From: an uncultured Prevotellaceae bacterium
Lineage (GTDB): Bacteria; Bacteroidota; Bacteroidia; Bacteroidales; Bacteroidaceae
DNA: 48,125 nucleotides
Direction of reading: 5' to 3'
Assembly (NCBI GenBank): GCA_902788605.1
Contig: CADAKX010000036.1
Location: 1-48,125 of the forward strand
How positions within the stretch are numbered: the stretch's first letter is position 1; every line of letters begins with the position of its first letter. The position numbers were made by a program, and so were the translations under genes. The notes under the pieces were generated by a model, which saw only the letters and a list, made by a program, of their open reading frames with translations, was not told the origin of the DNA and made no database searches. Below, one piece after another: positions 40,226-47,717 of this stretch.

Positions 40226-40780
40226 ATGAATTTATACTTAAGATATTTCGACAACGAGACACTTGTTTCGAATGTAGAAGAAGCACTGGATTTTTTGAGT
40301 AATATTGATGAAATAGGCATGAATCCTGTGCTTGAAGCTGATATTCGTGACTATGTAGCTAGTGATGTGCTCTATCCCAAGCGCTATAAGATTCGTCCTC
40401 GTGTATATTTCATTATCATCAAGACTGAGGCACCTACGATGCTCGATTTCAAAGAGAAGCGCGCTGTTCGTCCTGGCGAAGGTGCGGAGGTCAAGACGCG
40501 TGTGACATCGTCTGCCATCATGAGACTGAATGAGGAACGTGATGGTTGGTATGAGGGAACAATCGATTTCAAGCGCGTATTGATGGTACCTGGTACAGGA
40601 AAGTTCCAGTATCGTGACACCCATTTTGTGGCTCAGGTACGTGCCTTTTCTGGAATGGACTGTTATAACCGCATTGTAGACCATCTGCGTCAGCGCGTAG
40701 ACGAGCGTAGCCAGTTTCCCTCTGCTAAGGGTAAGAACTTTAAGTTCGTTTACCTGGGAAAGGCTAAGGAAATGGCTTGA
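40226..40780 (+). CDS. Conserved-looking protein of unknown function
   Basis: From ATG 40226 the product has 184 residues and opens MNLYLRYFDNETLVSNVEEAL. A longer frame back to 40142 would run through the tRNA and is rejected. It has no signal peptide or membrane helix. Visible segments are an acidic N-terminal helix (VEEALDFLSNIDEIG), a beta-rich middle (RPRVYFIIIKTEAP, GWYEGTIDFKRVLMVPG) and a basic C-terminus (DHLRQRVDERSQFPSAKGKN). I do not recognise a family. Codon use and intactness suggest a real gene. It lies 37 bp upstream of ssb and may be cotranscribed with it. Confidence 0.7.
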   Translation: MNLYLRYFDNETLVSNVEEALDFLSNIDEIGMNPVLEADIRDYVASDVLYPKRYKIRPRVYFIIIKTEAPTMLDFKEKRAVRPGEGAEVKTRVTSSAIMRLNEERDGWYEGTIDFKRVLMVPGTGKFQYRDTHFVAQVRAFSGMDCYNRIVDHLRQRVDERSQFPSAKGKNFKFVYLGKAKEMA

Positions 40781-40817
40781 TATTATTTGTATTTAGTATA
40801 ATCACAAGATAAGCCAC

Positions 40818-41159
40818 ATGAATAAGGTGATGTTGATTGGCAACGTGGGCAAGGACCCGGAGGTACGCTATGTAGACCAGGGTCAGCCTGTGGCACGTCT
40901 GTCGTTGGCAACAACCGAGCGAGGCTATACATTGCAAAACGGAACGCAGGTGCCCGACCGTACGGAGTGGCACAACGTTATCTGCTGGCATAAGTTGGCG
41001 GAGATAGTGGAGCGTTACGTGCACAAAGGTGATAAACTCTATATTGAAGGGCGTATCCATTATGCGTCGTATGACGACAAACAAGGAAAACGCCAATATT
41101 ATACGGAAATTTGGGCTGATAATATGGAAATGCTGACACCGCGTCAGCAGACGACATAA
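40818..41159 (+). CDS. ssb: Single-stranded DNA-binding protein
   Basis: 113 residues consisting of one OB fold: MNKVMLIGNVGKDPEVRYV, RLSLATTERGYTLQNG, DRTEWHNVICWHKLAEIVER, YVHKGDKLYIEGRIHYASYD and YYTEIWADNMEML. These are SSB family marks. It is shorter than typical SSB (about 150-180) because the acidic disordered tail ending DDDIPF is missing; the protein stops at TPRQQTT. It could be a specialised short SSB, with the principal ssb elsewhere, but placement just ahead of gldE (3-bp gap) is a common Bacteroidota arrangement. It binds ssDNA during replication and repair. Confidence 0.9.
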   Translation: MNKVMLIGNVGKDPEVRYVDQGQPVARLSLATTERGYTLQNGTQVPDRTEWHNVICWHKLAEIVERYVHKGDKLYIEGRIHYASYDDKQGKRQYYTEIWADNMEMLTPRQQTT

Positions 41160-41162
41160 GAA

Positions 41163-42473
41163 ATGGATTATCTCCAAGAATTATTTGGTGGGGTACAAAT
41201 TAACCCTCTTGGTTTTGGCGAAATTTTTTCGGCCGTTTTGGCTGTTATTCTACTGATGGCTTCAGGTTTTGCCTCAGGTTCAGAAATAGCGTTTTTCTCT
41301 CTTTCTCCCACAGATTTAAATGAATTGGATGACGAGAAAAACAAGGCAGACAGAAAAATCAAGCAACTGCGTGAAGATTCCGAGCGCACTTTGGCAACCA
41401 TCCTGATTACCAACAACCTAATCAATGTGACCATTATCATGCTTTGCAACTATTTCTTTGCCTCCGTCATTGACTTTGGTGAGGCCAGATGGTTGGAGTT
41501 TGTGGTCATAACAGTTCTACTCACTTTTCTTCTTCTGCTTTTTGGCGAGATTATGCCAAAAGTCTATTGCGGACAGCATGCATTGAAGGTGTGCCGATGG
41601 TTTGCGCCTTTTATTATGGTGCTTCGCAAAGTGTTCTATCCCTTGTCGAGTATTTTGATTCGTTCTGGAGCCCTTGCCGAGAAGGTGGTACACAAAGAGA
41701 ACCGCGTGTTGAGCGTGGATGATCTGGAACAGGCACTTGAGCTGACAGACAAAGAGGAACTGAAGGACGAGCAGAATATGCTGGAGGGTATTGTGCGTTT
41801 TGGCGATGAGACGGCCAAGGAGGTGATGACCAGTCGTCAGGACATCGTAGACCTGGATTTCCGCTCTACGTTCCCAGAGGTCATCCAGTGCATCGTCGAG
41901 AACAACTATTCGCGTATACCCGTCTATCAGGATTCTACTGATAATATCCGTGGTATCCTTTATATCAAGGACCTGTTGCCCCATTTGGGAAAGCCTGCCA
42001 CTTTCCGTTGGCAGTCGCTCATCCGACCACCGTACTTCGTTCCTGAAACCAAGAAGATTGACGATCTTCTTCGCGACTTCCAAGAGAATAAAGTACATAT
42101 AGCCATCGTGGTCGACGAGTTTGGTGGCACCAGTGGACTCATTACGCTTGAAGATATCTTGGAGGAAATCGTTGGTGAGATTAACGATGAGTATGATGAT
42201 GAGGAGAAGAATTATGTGCGCGTGAATGCCAATACCTATATCTTTGAAGGAAAGACCTTATTGTCGGACTTCTATAAGATTTTGAAACTTGACGATGAGG
42301 TGTTTGAAGAGGTGGAAGGTGATGCCGACACGCTGGCAGGACTGTTGCTGGAACTGAAGGGAGACTTCCCCAGTGAGCACGAGCGCATAGAGTATGGACA
42401 GTTTAAGTTCGAGATTGTCGAATTGGATGGTCATCGTATCTCAAAGATTAAAGTCATTTTGAAGCAGAGCTAA
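41163..42473 (+). CDS. gldE: GldE / CNNM-CBS family membrane protein
   Basis: 436 residues. Residues 1-190 are a DUF21/CNNM transporter domain with about four membrane segments (FSAVLAVILLMASGFASGSE, TILITNNLINVTIIMLCNYF). Two CBS motifs follow (about 205-330: EVMTSRQDIVDLDF, RIPVYQDSTDNIRGILYIKD, HIAIVVDEFGGTSGLITLED). A C-terminal CorC/HlyC transporter-associated domain ends the protein (about 345-430). The IEIAFFSL-type GSEIAFFSLSPTDL stretch and placement after ssb match gliding-motility-associated GldE in Bacteroidota. In non-gliding Bacteroidales its role is probably ion transport or envelope homeostasis. It ends 1 bp before the GH25 gene start. Confidence 0.88.
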   Translation: MDYLQELFGGVQINPLGFGEIFSAVLAVILLMASGFASGSEIAFFSLSPTDLNELDDEKNKADRKIKQLREDSERTLATILITNNLINVTIIMLCNYFFASVIDFGEARWLEFVVITVLLTFLLLLFGEIMPKVYCGQHALKVCRWFAPFIMVLRKVFYPLSSILIRSGALAEKVVHKENRVLSVDDLEQALELTDKEELKDEQNMLEGIVRFGDETAKEVMTSRQDIVDLDFRSTFPEVIQCIVENNYSRIPVYQDSTDNIRGILYIKDLLPHLGKPATFRWQSLIRPPYFVPETKKIDDLLRDFQENKVHIAIVVDEFGGTSGLITLEDILEEIVGEINDEYDDEEKNYVRVNANTYIFEGKTLLSDFYKILKLDDEVFEEVEGDADTLAGLLLELKGDFPSEHERIEYGQFKFEIVELDGHRISKIKVILKQS

Positions 42474-42474
42474 T

Positions 42475-43257
42475 ATGAAAAAACTAACGATATTTCTGAC
42501 AATACTGTTTTGTTTTGTGGCTGTGGTCGACACAAGTGCCAAAACGCGTAAGCGTACCAAGAAACGTGCACGTACCACCCGTGTGGTGAAGAAGAAACGC
42601 GTGGTACCGCCAACGATTCATGAGAATCCCTACCTGGTCTGTGAGGATACCTGTACGCATGTGCATGGTATCGACATGAGTCATTACCAGGGTGAAGTGT
42701 TTTGGGAAACGGTGGGTGAGAGTACGAAGATGGCCTACGTCTACCTGAAGGCAACAGAAGGTGGCGACCGTATCGACTCGCAGTATGAGAGAAATATTGA
42801 TTTGGCTCATCGCTTCGGTCTGAAGGTTGGCTCTTATCATTTTTTTCGTCCGAAGGCCGATTTGCAGTTGCAGCTCGAAAACTTCAAGACACAATGCCTG
42901 CCTGGTGAACAAGACCTGATTCCAATGCTTGATGTCGAGACTACAGGCAACCTGTCCACGGAGGAGTTTTGCGACTCGTTGCATAAGTTCTTGGATATGC
43001 TTGAGGAAACCTATCATCAGAAGCCATTGGTTTATACCTTCCGCAACTTCTATAACAAGCATTTGGTAGGCGAGTTGGATGATTATCAGTTGATGGTAGC
43101 CATGTATGCCGATGATCCCCCCGTGCTGGCCGACAACCGTGATTATACCATCTGGCAGTACACCTGCAAGGGGCGTATCTTAGGTGTCAGTGGAATGGTG
43201 GACAAGAGTTGTCTGATGGGTGGCCATACGCTACAAGATCTGAAATTTATTCATTGA
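42475..43257 (+). CDS. Secreted glycoside hydrolase family 25 lysozyme
   Basis: 260 residues with a signal peptide (MKKLTIFLTILFCFVAVVDTSA) and then a very basic linker (KTRKRTKKRARTTRVVKKKR). The GH25 barrel starts VHGIDMSHYQGEVFWETV, with the first catalytic Asp. YVYLKATEGGDRIDSQYERN, VGSYHFFRPKADL, the catalytic DxE in PMLDVETTG and YTIWQYTCKGRILGVSG follow. It cleaves the MurNAc-GlcNAc bond of peptidoglycan. The basic segment may bind the wall or the outer membrane. Translation is coupled to gldE (1-bp gap). It ends at the terminator shared with ilvC. Confidence 0.9.
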   Translation: MKKLTIFLTILFCFVAVVDTSAKTRKRTKKRARTTRVVKKKRVVPPTIHENPYLVCEDTCTHVHGIDMSHYQGEVFWETVGESTKMAYVYLKATEGGDRIDSQYERNIDLAHRFGLKVGSYHFFRPKADLQLQLENFKTQCLPGEQDLIPMLDVETTGNLSTEEFCDSLHKFLDMLEETYHQKPLVYTFRNFYNKHLVGELDDYQLMVAMYADDPPVLADNRDYTIWQYTCKGRILGVSGMVDKSCLMGGHTLQDLKFIH

Positions 43258-43314
43258 AGCAAATGGTATTAATAAAGATATCAAGGAGCCTAAGGTTTAG
43301 ACGATTATAGTATA

Positions 43315-43357
43315 AAAAGAGTGTCGAACTCCCGTTGGAGTCCGACACTCTCTTTTT
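43315..43357. terminator. Bidirectional intrinsic terminator
   Basis: GAGTGTCGAACTCC and GGAGTCCGACACTC form about 13 pairs with one mismatch around CGTT. It is flanked by A-rich and T-rich tracts, between the convergent GH25 gene and ilvC. Confidence 0.88.
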
Positions 43358-43376
43358 TATAGAATAATTGTTTTAC

Positions 43377-44426
43377 TTAGTCTTCCTGATTCTCAGGGCG
43401 CAGCTTGCGTACGGTCTCACCAGCACGCCACATCTCCTGATTGTGCATAGCCTCGAGCTCTTTCTCCAGTCCAGCACGATAGTCGGGCTTAGAGTTGGCA
43501 TCGATGGTAATCTGTGCCTCGTTACCAGTCTTTACTGAGTAGTACAGCCACTCCATCACAGGCTTGATGGCATCGTGGAAACGGGGAGCCCAGTCGAGGG
43601 CGCCACGCTGAGCGGTGGTAGAACAGTTAGCGTACATCCAGTCCATACCCTTGTCGCCAAAGAGCGGGCCAAGGCTCTGAGTCAGCTCCTCAACTGTTTC
43701 GTTGAAGGCCTCAGAAGGTGTGTGGCCATTCTCGCGCAGTACCTCATATTGTGCCAACAGCAGACCCTGAATAGCACCCATCAGCGAACCACGCTCACCA
43801 GTCAGGTCAGAAGTAGCCTCACGCTGGAAGGTCGTCTCAAACAAGTAGCCAGCGCCGATACCGATACCGAATGCCAATGTCTTCTCCTTAGCTTTTCCAG
43901 AAGCATCCTGATAAACGGCGTATGAGCAGTTCAGACCGCGACCCTCGCAGAACATGGTGCGGAGTGAGGTACCAGAACCCTTAGGAGCCACCATGATGAC
44001 GTCAACATCCTTGGGAGGAACAACACCTGTACGATCGCTCCAGTTGATAGCAAAGCCGTGGCTGTAGTACAGAGTCTTGCCGGGCTTCAGATATTGCTTG
44101 ATGGTAGGCCATTGCTGCATCTGACCAGCATCGCTGAGAAGCATGCAGAGGATAGTACCCTTCTCGGCAGCCTCCTCGATAGAGAAGAGCGTCTTACCTG
44201 GTACCCAGCCATCGGCTACAGCCTTGTCGTAGGTCTTACCCTGACGCTGGCCAACAATAACGTTGAAGCCATTGTCGCGCAGGTTACAAGCCTGTCCAGG
44301 TCCCTGAACGCCATAACCGATAACGGCGATTACTTCATCTTTCAATACTTCACGTGCTTTCTCGAGTGAGAACTCTTTGCTGGTGACAACAGTCTCAATA
44401 ACGCCACCAAAATTCATTTGTGCCAT
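43377..44426 (-). CDS. ilvC: Ketol-acid reductoisomerase
   Basis: 349 residues, class I length. The N-terminal Rossmann domain has IAVIGYGVQGPGQACNLRDN and NVIVGQRQGKTYDKA for NADPH. The knotted C-terminal domain carries metal and substrate residues in DLTGERGSLMGAIQGLLLAQYE and ETVEELTQSLGPLFGDKGM. It converts acetolactate or acetohydroxybutyrate to the dihydroxy acid in Ile/Val/Leu synthesis. It has its own promoter (44579-44610) and a long structured leader, unlike the other ilv genes here, which are closely spaced upstream. Start ATG 44426. Confidence 0.96.
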   Translation of the reverse strand: MAQMNFGGVIETVVTSKEFSLEKAREVLKDEVIAVIGYGVQGPGQACNLRDNGFNVIVGQRQGKTYDKAVADGWVPGKTLFSIEEAAEKGTILCMLLSDAGQMQQWPTIKQYLKPGKTLYYSHGFAINWSDRTGVVPPKDVDVIMVAPKGSGTSLRTMFCEGRGLNCSYAVYQDASGKAKEKTLAFGIGIGAGYLFETTFQREATSDLTGERGSLMGAIQGLLLAQYEVLRENGHTPSEAFNETVEELTQSLGPLFGDKGMDWMYANCSTTAQRGALDWAPRFHDAIKPVMEWLYYSVKTGNEAQITIDANSKPDYRAGLEKELEAMHNQEMWRAGETVRKLRPENQED

Positions 44427-44578
44427 AATAGCAAAAGTTTTAAATGTTCGACTTGTCCCTATGAACTATGCCAGTCCTACCCGAGAACCGGACGTTTGGT
44501 GTTCACCACCGTCATAATTTAAGTCCATTCACGCCCTACGCGAGGGAGCGACTAAGGATTGATTCTAATAATTTTGTG
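44427..44578 (-). promoter_or_regulatory. Structured leader of ilvC with possible small ORFs
   Basis: About 145 nt between the promoter and the ATG. Reading the minus strand there are three local hairpins: CCCT/AGGG (about 44547-44534), GGTG/CACC (about 44510-44498) and GTCC/GGAC (about 44492-44473). ATGGACT (44528-44522) can pair with AGTTCAT (44467-44461) as a closing stem with one G-U. Two small ORFs start in it: MTVVNTKRPVLG (ATG at about 44515) with Val-Val and Val-Leu, and an overlapping 20-codon frame starting MDLNYDGG. No T-run follows a hairpin, so a classical terminator is not visible. The role is probably branched-chain amino acid control of ilvC, by translation or by ligand; this is inference. 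Confidence 0.5.
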
Positions 44579-44610
44579 CAAAGGTAACAAATTGAAAGCA
44601 AATAGCCAAA
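44579..44610 (-). promoter_or_regulatory. Promoter of ilvC
   Basis: On the minus strand TTTG (44610-44607) and TACCTTTG (44586-44579) with a 20-bp spacer, directly after the thioesterase gene end (44624). Confidence 0.75.
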
Positions 44611-44623
44611 TTTTCTATCAACT

Positions 44624-45364
44624 TTATACGAATTTCACCTTACTTCTGCAGCATTCGGTACCGTCTGTGCGTGTTATTCTTACGCAGAACTCGTTTTCAG
44701 CAGTCTCTTCGCGATAGAGCGAGAGTTTGTCGCCAGCATGCGATTCAGCCACATAGGCAATCTCGAAACGCTGGATGCGATGTTCCTTGTACCAGTCTAT
44801 CGACCAGAGGTCCAGCACGTGCTCGATGTATTTCACCGAGTTGATGTGACCGTTGATGTCCACATCATTATAATAGGTGTCAATGGCATGCACGAACTCA
44901 GCCTTGTCGGACATCTTCACACGGCCTCCTTTGTCAATAGGACAAGGCTTTTCGGTCTCAATCCACTGGTTGATGGCGCCATCCTTAATCGACAGGATGT
45001 CGCATGGCTGTCGTGTGTCGGTGTCAATCATGGCCCATACACTACGTCCATAGCCATACACCTTACCGCTATCGTCCGATACGGCGAAGTTACGCTGAGT
45101 GAAATAGCGCATGGCACTTTCTACCCATGTCTCGATGTTGAACTTCGTATATTGCTCAGGCATCTCGGTTATCTCGATGGCCAGTCGTGATAGCACCCAC
45201 GAGCGCTTGATGGTCATCAGATATTTCATGCCAAAGCCACGATCTGTGCTGTGGAAGTCGGCAGCGTTCAGCATATGGTTGCCCAAGTGTCCCATAAAGA
45301 GTCGGCCAGAGAAGTCGCAATGGAAGGGCTCGGCAAGGAATTGATACTTTCCTACTTTATTCAT
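44624..45364 (-). CDS. Acyl-ACP thioesterase
   Basis: 246 residues of the plant-FatA/bacterial acyl-ACP thioesterase family: a double hotdog fold. The start is MNKVGKYQFLAEPFHCDFSG, followed by MLNAADFHSTDRGFGMKYL, SWVLSRLAIEITEMPEQYTK, IETWVESAMRYFTQRNFAV and, in the second hotdog, VHAIDTYYNDVDINGHINSV, which carries the catalytic Asn and His of the D-x-N-x-H motif. It releases free fatty acids from ACP. It is placed between ilvN (13-bp gap) and ilvC. A link between branched-chain amino acid precursors and branched-chain fatty acids is a reasonable inference from this position. Confidence 0.88.
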   Translation of the reverse strand: MNKVGKYQFLAEPFHCDFSGRLFMGHLGNHMLNAADFHSTDRGFGMKYLMTIKRSWVLSRLAIEITEMPEQYTKFNIETWVESAMRYFTQRNFAVSDDSGKVYGYGRSVWAMIDTDTRQPCDILSIKDGAINQWIETEKPCPIDKGGRVKMSDKAEFVHAIDTYYNDVDINGHINSVKYIEHVLDLWSIDWYKEHRIQRFEIAYVAESHAGDKLSLYREETAENEFCVRITRTDGTECCRSKVKFV

Positions 45365-45376
45365 AATATGTGTATC

Positions 45377-45916
45377 TTATTTCTTTTCGCGTTCCTCGAG
45401 GAATGCACTTACTTGTTCTTGAGTACCACGTGTGACGGCGATACGGCCTGAGCGCGTGTACTGCAGGACGCAGTCGAAGGCATCGAGCGCACGGAATAGT
45501 TCAATGATGTCGTCCGTCTGACCACTCTTCATCACAATCGTATAGGTAGGGTTCACCTCGGTTATGGTGGCATCATATCGGCGTACTGTGCGTGAAATCT
45601 CTGGGTTGGCCAGCACCTTGTCTGTTGACAGCTTGTAGAGACCTGCTTCACGGATAAACAACTGGTCGTCCGTGAAATAGTTTGCCTTGACGACGTCGAT
45701 TTTCTTTTCTATCTGACGCGTAATCTTGATAATCTGGTCCTCGTCGCTCCAGGCCGTGATGGTATACTTGTGTACACCTGGAATACTCGATGCCGACACG
45801 TTCAGACTCTCGATATTGACCTGACGACGTGTAAACACAGCCGTAATCTGGTTCAGAATACCAGCCACGTTCTCAGAGTAAACCAATAAAGTATATAATT
45901 TTGTATTCTCCTTCAT
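45377..45916 (-). CDS. ilvN: Acetolactate synthase small subunit
   Basis: 179 residues with an N-terminal ACT domain (YTLLVYSENVAGILNQITAVF, RQVNIESLNVSASSIPGV) and a C-terminal ALS_ss_C-type domain (PTYTIVMKSGQTDDIIELFR, LQYTRSGRIAVTRG). It is the regulatory subunit of acetohydroxyacid synthase and should confer valine-type feedback inhibition. The ATG at 45916 falls right at the end of a heptamer array that fills the spacer to ilvB. Confidence 0.92.
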   Translation of the reverse strand: MKENTKLYTLLVYSENVAGILNQITAVFTRRQVNIESLNVSASSIPGVHKYTITAWSDEDQIIKITRQIEKKIDVVKANYFTDDQLFIREAGLYKLSTDKVLANPEISRTVRRYDATITEVNPTYTIVMKSGQTDDIIELFRALDAFDCVLQYTRSGRIAVTRGTQEQVSAFLEEREKK

Positions 45917-45958
45917 ACTTCTTACATCTTACTTCTTACTTCAAACATCTTACATCAA
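45917..45958. repeat. Heptamer array, six 7-bp units (ACTTCTT/ACATCTT type)
   Basis: On the plus strand: ACTTCTT, ACATCTT, ACTTCTT, ACTTCAA, ACATCTT, ACATCAA, in register. In transcript sense these read AAGAAGT/AAGATGT. The array spans the whole ilvB-ilvN spacer: the ilvB stop codon (45955-45957) is inside it and the ilvN ATG abuts it. Confidence 0.8.
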
Positions 45959-47661
45959 ACCTCCAGCATCATCTTATCGACGTCCATGCCTGGAGGTGTC
46001 ATGGGCAGTACGTTATCCTCCTCCATGATAGCACATTCCAGAATGAAAGGTCCGTCGGTACTGAGCATTTTCTCTATGGCAGCACTCAGGTCTTTGCGGT
46101 CGACCACAGCCTGATAGGGGATGCCGTATCCCTGAGCGATGGCCTCGTAGCAGGGGTTCATCATCTTGGTGAACGACTTGCGGCGCAGCCAGAACATATC
46201 TTGCCATTGGCGCACGTTGCCCAGATAGTTGTTGTTCATCAGGATCATTTTCACAGGAGCCTTCTGTTCCATGATGGTGCCCAGTTCCTGGATGTTCATC
46301 TGGAAACCGCCGTCACCCATGAAACAGCATACCGTACGCTCAGGAGCGCCGAAGGTGGCACCAATGGCAGCAGGCATACCATAGCCCATGGTTCCCAGTC
46401 CACCGCTGGTGCAGATGCTACGCTTGTGATGATATTTGAAATAACGAGTGGCGAAGAGTTGGTTCTGACCAACATCCGTCACCAGAATCGTGTCATCGGC
46501 AGCCTTCTCGGCAACGGCGTTGACCACCTCGCCCATGAGCAGCGGACCCTCTTTGGGGTGGATAGCCGGCTCGATGACCTTGGTGCGTTCCTTCTCGTCG
46601 AGAGGCTTGAACGATGCGCGCCATTCCTCGTGGTTGTTCTTATTAATAAGTGAAGTCAGGGCAGGCAGCGACTCTTTACAGTCGGCCACCACAGCCACAT
46701 GCGTCTTCACGTTCTTGTCAATCTCGCTTCGGTCGATATCCAGATGGATAATCTTCGCCTGTTTAGCATACGTCTTCAGGTTTCCCGTTACGCGGTCGCT
46801 GAAACGCATACCGATGGCGATGAGCACGTCGCATTCCTGTTCCTTCAGGTTGACGGCATAGTTGCCATGCATACCCAGCATACCCACGTTCAAAGGATGG
46901 TTTGAGGGAAGCGCCGAGAGGCCCAGCATCGTGCGTCCGGCAGGAATGTCAGCCTTCTCGAGGAAAGCCTTCAGTTCTTCCTGTGCGTTACCCAGTTCCA
47001 CGCCCTGACCAACGAGAGCCAGCGGACGCTTGGCGTTGTTTATCAACTCAGCAGCCTGCTTCACGGCCTCTTTGTCGAGTTTGGGGTAGGGCACATAAGA
47101 GCGGACGAAGTCCACCTTTTTCGGTTCCCAGTCAATCTCCTCTACCTGAGCATTCTTGGGGAAGTCAAGAACCACAGGACCAGGACGACCAGTACGTGCG
47201 ATATAGAAGGCACGACTGACAGCCCACGCCACATCCTCGGCGTGACGTATCTGGTATGACCATTTTGATATAGGCTGAGCCAAGCCCACGAGGTCCACCT
47301 CCTGAAAGGCATCCGTGCCCAGGGCCGTGATGGGCACCTGACCAGCAATAACCACGATAGGTGTAGAGTCGAGCATCGCATCGGCAATACCCGTCAGCGT
47401 GTTGGTGACGCCAGGACCACTGGTCACCAAGGCAACACCCACCTCGCCAGAGACGCGAGCGTAGCCCTCGGCTGCATGTGTGGCACCCTGTTCGTGGCGC
47501 ACCAGAATATGGTCAAAGCATTTCTTTTCTCCTCGTGTATAGTCAAAGAGCGCATCATAGGTAGGCATGATAGAGCCTCCAGGATAGCCGAAGATGGTTT
47601 TTACCCCCTCGGCCTGTAATGCGCGCATCAGAGCTTTTGCTCCTGTTATTCTGTCTTTCAT
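45955..47661 (-). CDS. ilvB: Acetolactate synthase large subunit
   Basis: 568 residues, three ThDP-enzyme domains. The N-terminal PYR domain is MKDRITGAKALMRALQAEGV with TIFGYPGGSIMPTYDALFDY and the catalytic Glu in LVRHEQGATHAAEGYARVSG. A central FAD-type domain follows (AVNLKEQECDVLIAIGMRFS). The C-terminal PP domain has the ThDP/Mg motif CFMGDGGFQMNIQELGTI, with NNNYLGNVRQWQDMFW. It condenses pyruvate to acetolactate, or pyruvate with 2-oxobutyrate, as the first step of Val/Leu/Ile synthesis. The order ilvD-ilvB-ilvN-thioesterase-ilvC, all on the minus strand, makes a biosynthetic cluster. Confidence 0.95.
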   Translation of the reverse strand: MKDRITGAKALMRALQAEGVKTIFGYPGGSIMPTYDALFDYTRGEKKCFDHILVRHEQGATHAAEGYARVSGEVGVALVTSGPGVTNTLTGIADAMLDSTPIVVIAGQVPITALGTDAFQEVDLVGLAQPISKWSYQIRHAEDVAWAVSRAFYIARTGRPGPVVLDFPKNAQVEEIDWEPKKVDFVRSYVPYPKLDKEAVKQAAELINNAKRPLALVGQGVELGNAQEELKAFLEKADIPAGRTMLGLSALPSNHPLNVGMLGMHGNYAVNLKEQECDVLIAIGMRFSDRVTGNLKTYAKQAKIIHLDIDRSEIDKNVKTHVAVVADCKESLPALTSLINKNNHEEWRASFKPLDEKERTKVIEPAIHPKEGPLLMGEVVNAVAEKAADDTILVTDVGQNQLFATRYFKYHHKRSICTSGGLGTMGYGMPAAIGATFGAPERTVCCFMGDGGFQMNIQELGTIMEQKAPVKMILMNNNYLGNVRQWQDMFWLRRKSFTKMMNPCYEAIAQGYGIPYQAVVDRKDLSAAIEKMLSTDGPFILECAIMEEDNVLPMTPPGMDVDKMMLEV

Positions 47662-47673
47662 ATGCTTATTCTT

Positions 47674-47709
47674 TCTAGTTTAAACTAGAAGAACTAGTTT
47701 TACTAGTTT
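47674..47709. repeat. Nonamer array (ACTAGTTTT type), four 9-bp units
   Basis: TCTAGTTTA, AACTAGAAG, AACTAGTTT, TACTAGTTT in register between ilvD and ilvB, including the palindrome CTAGTTTAAACTAG (47675-47688). Same nonamer family as the coding array at 13397-13441. Confidence 0.7.
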
Positions 47710-47717
47710 TTTATTAT

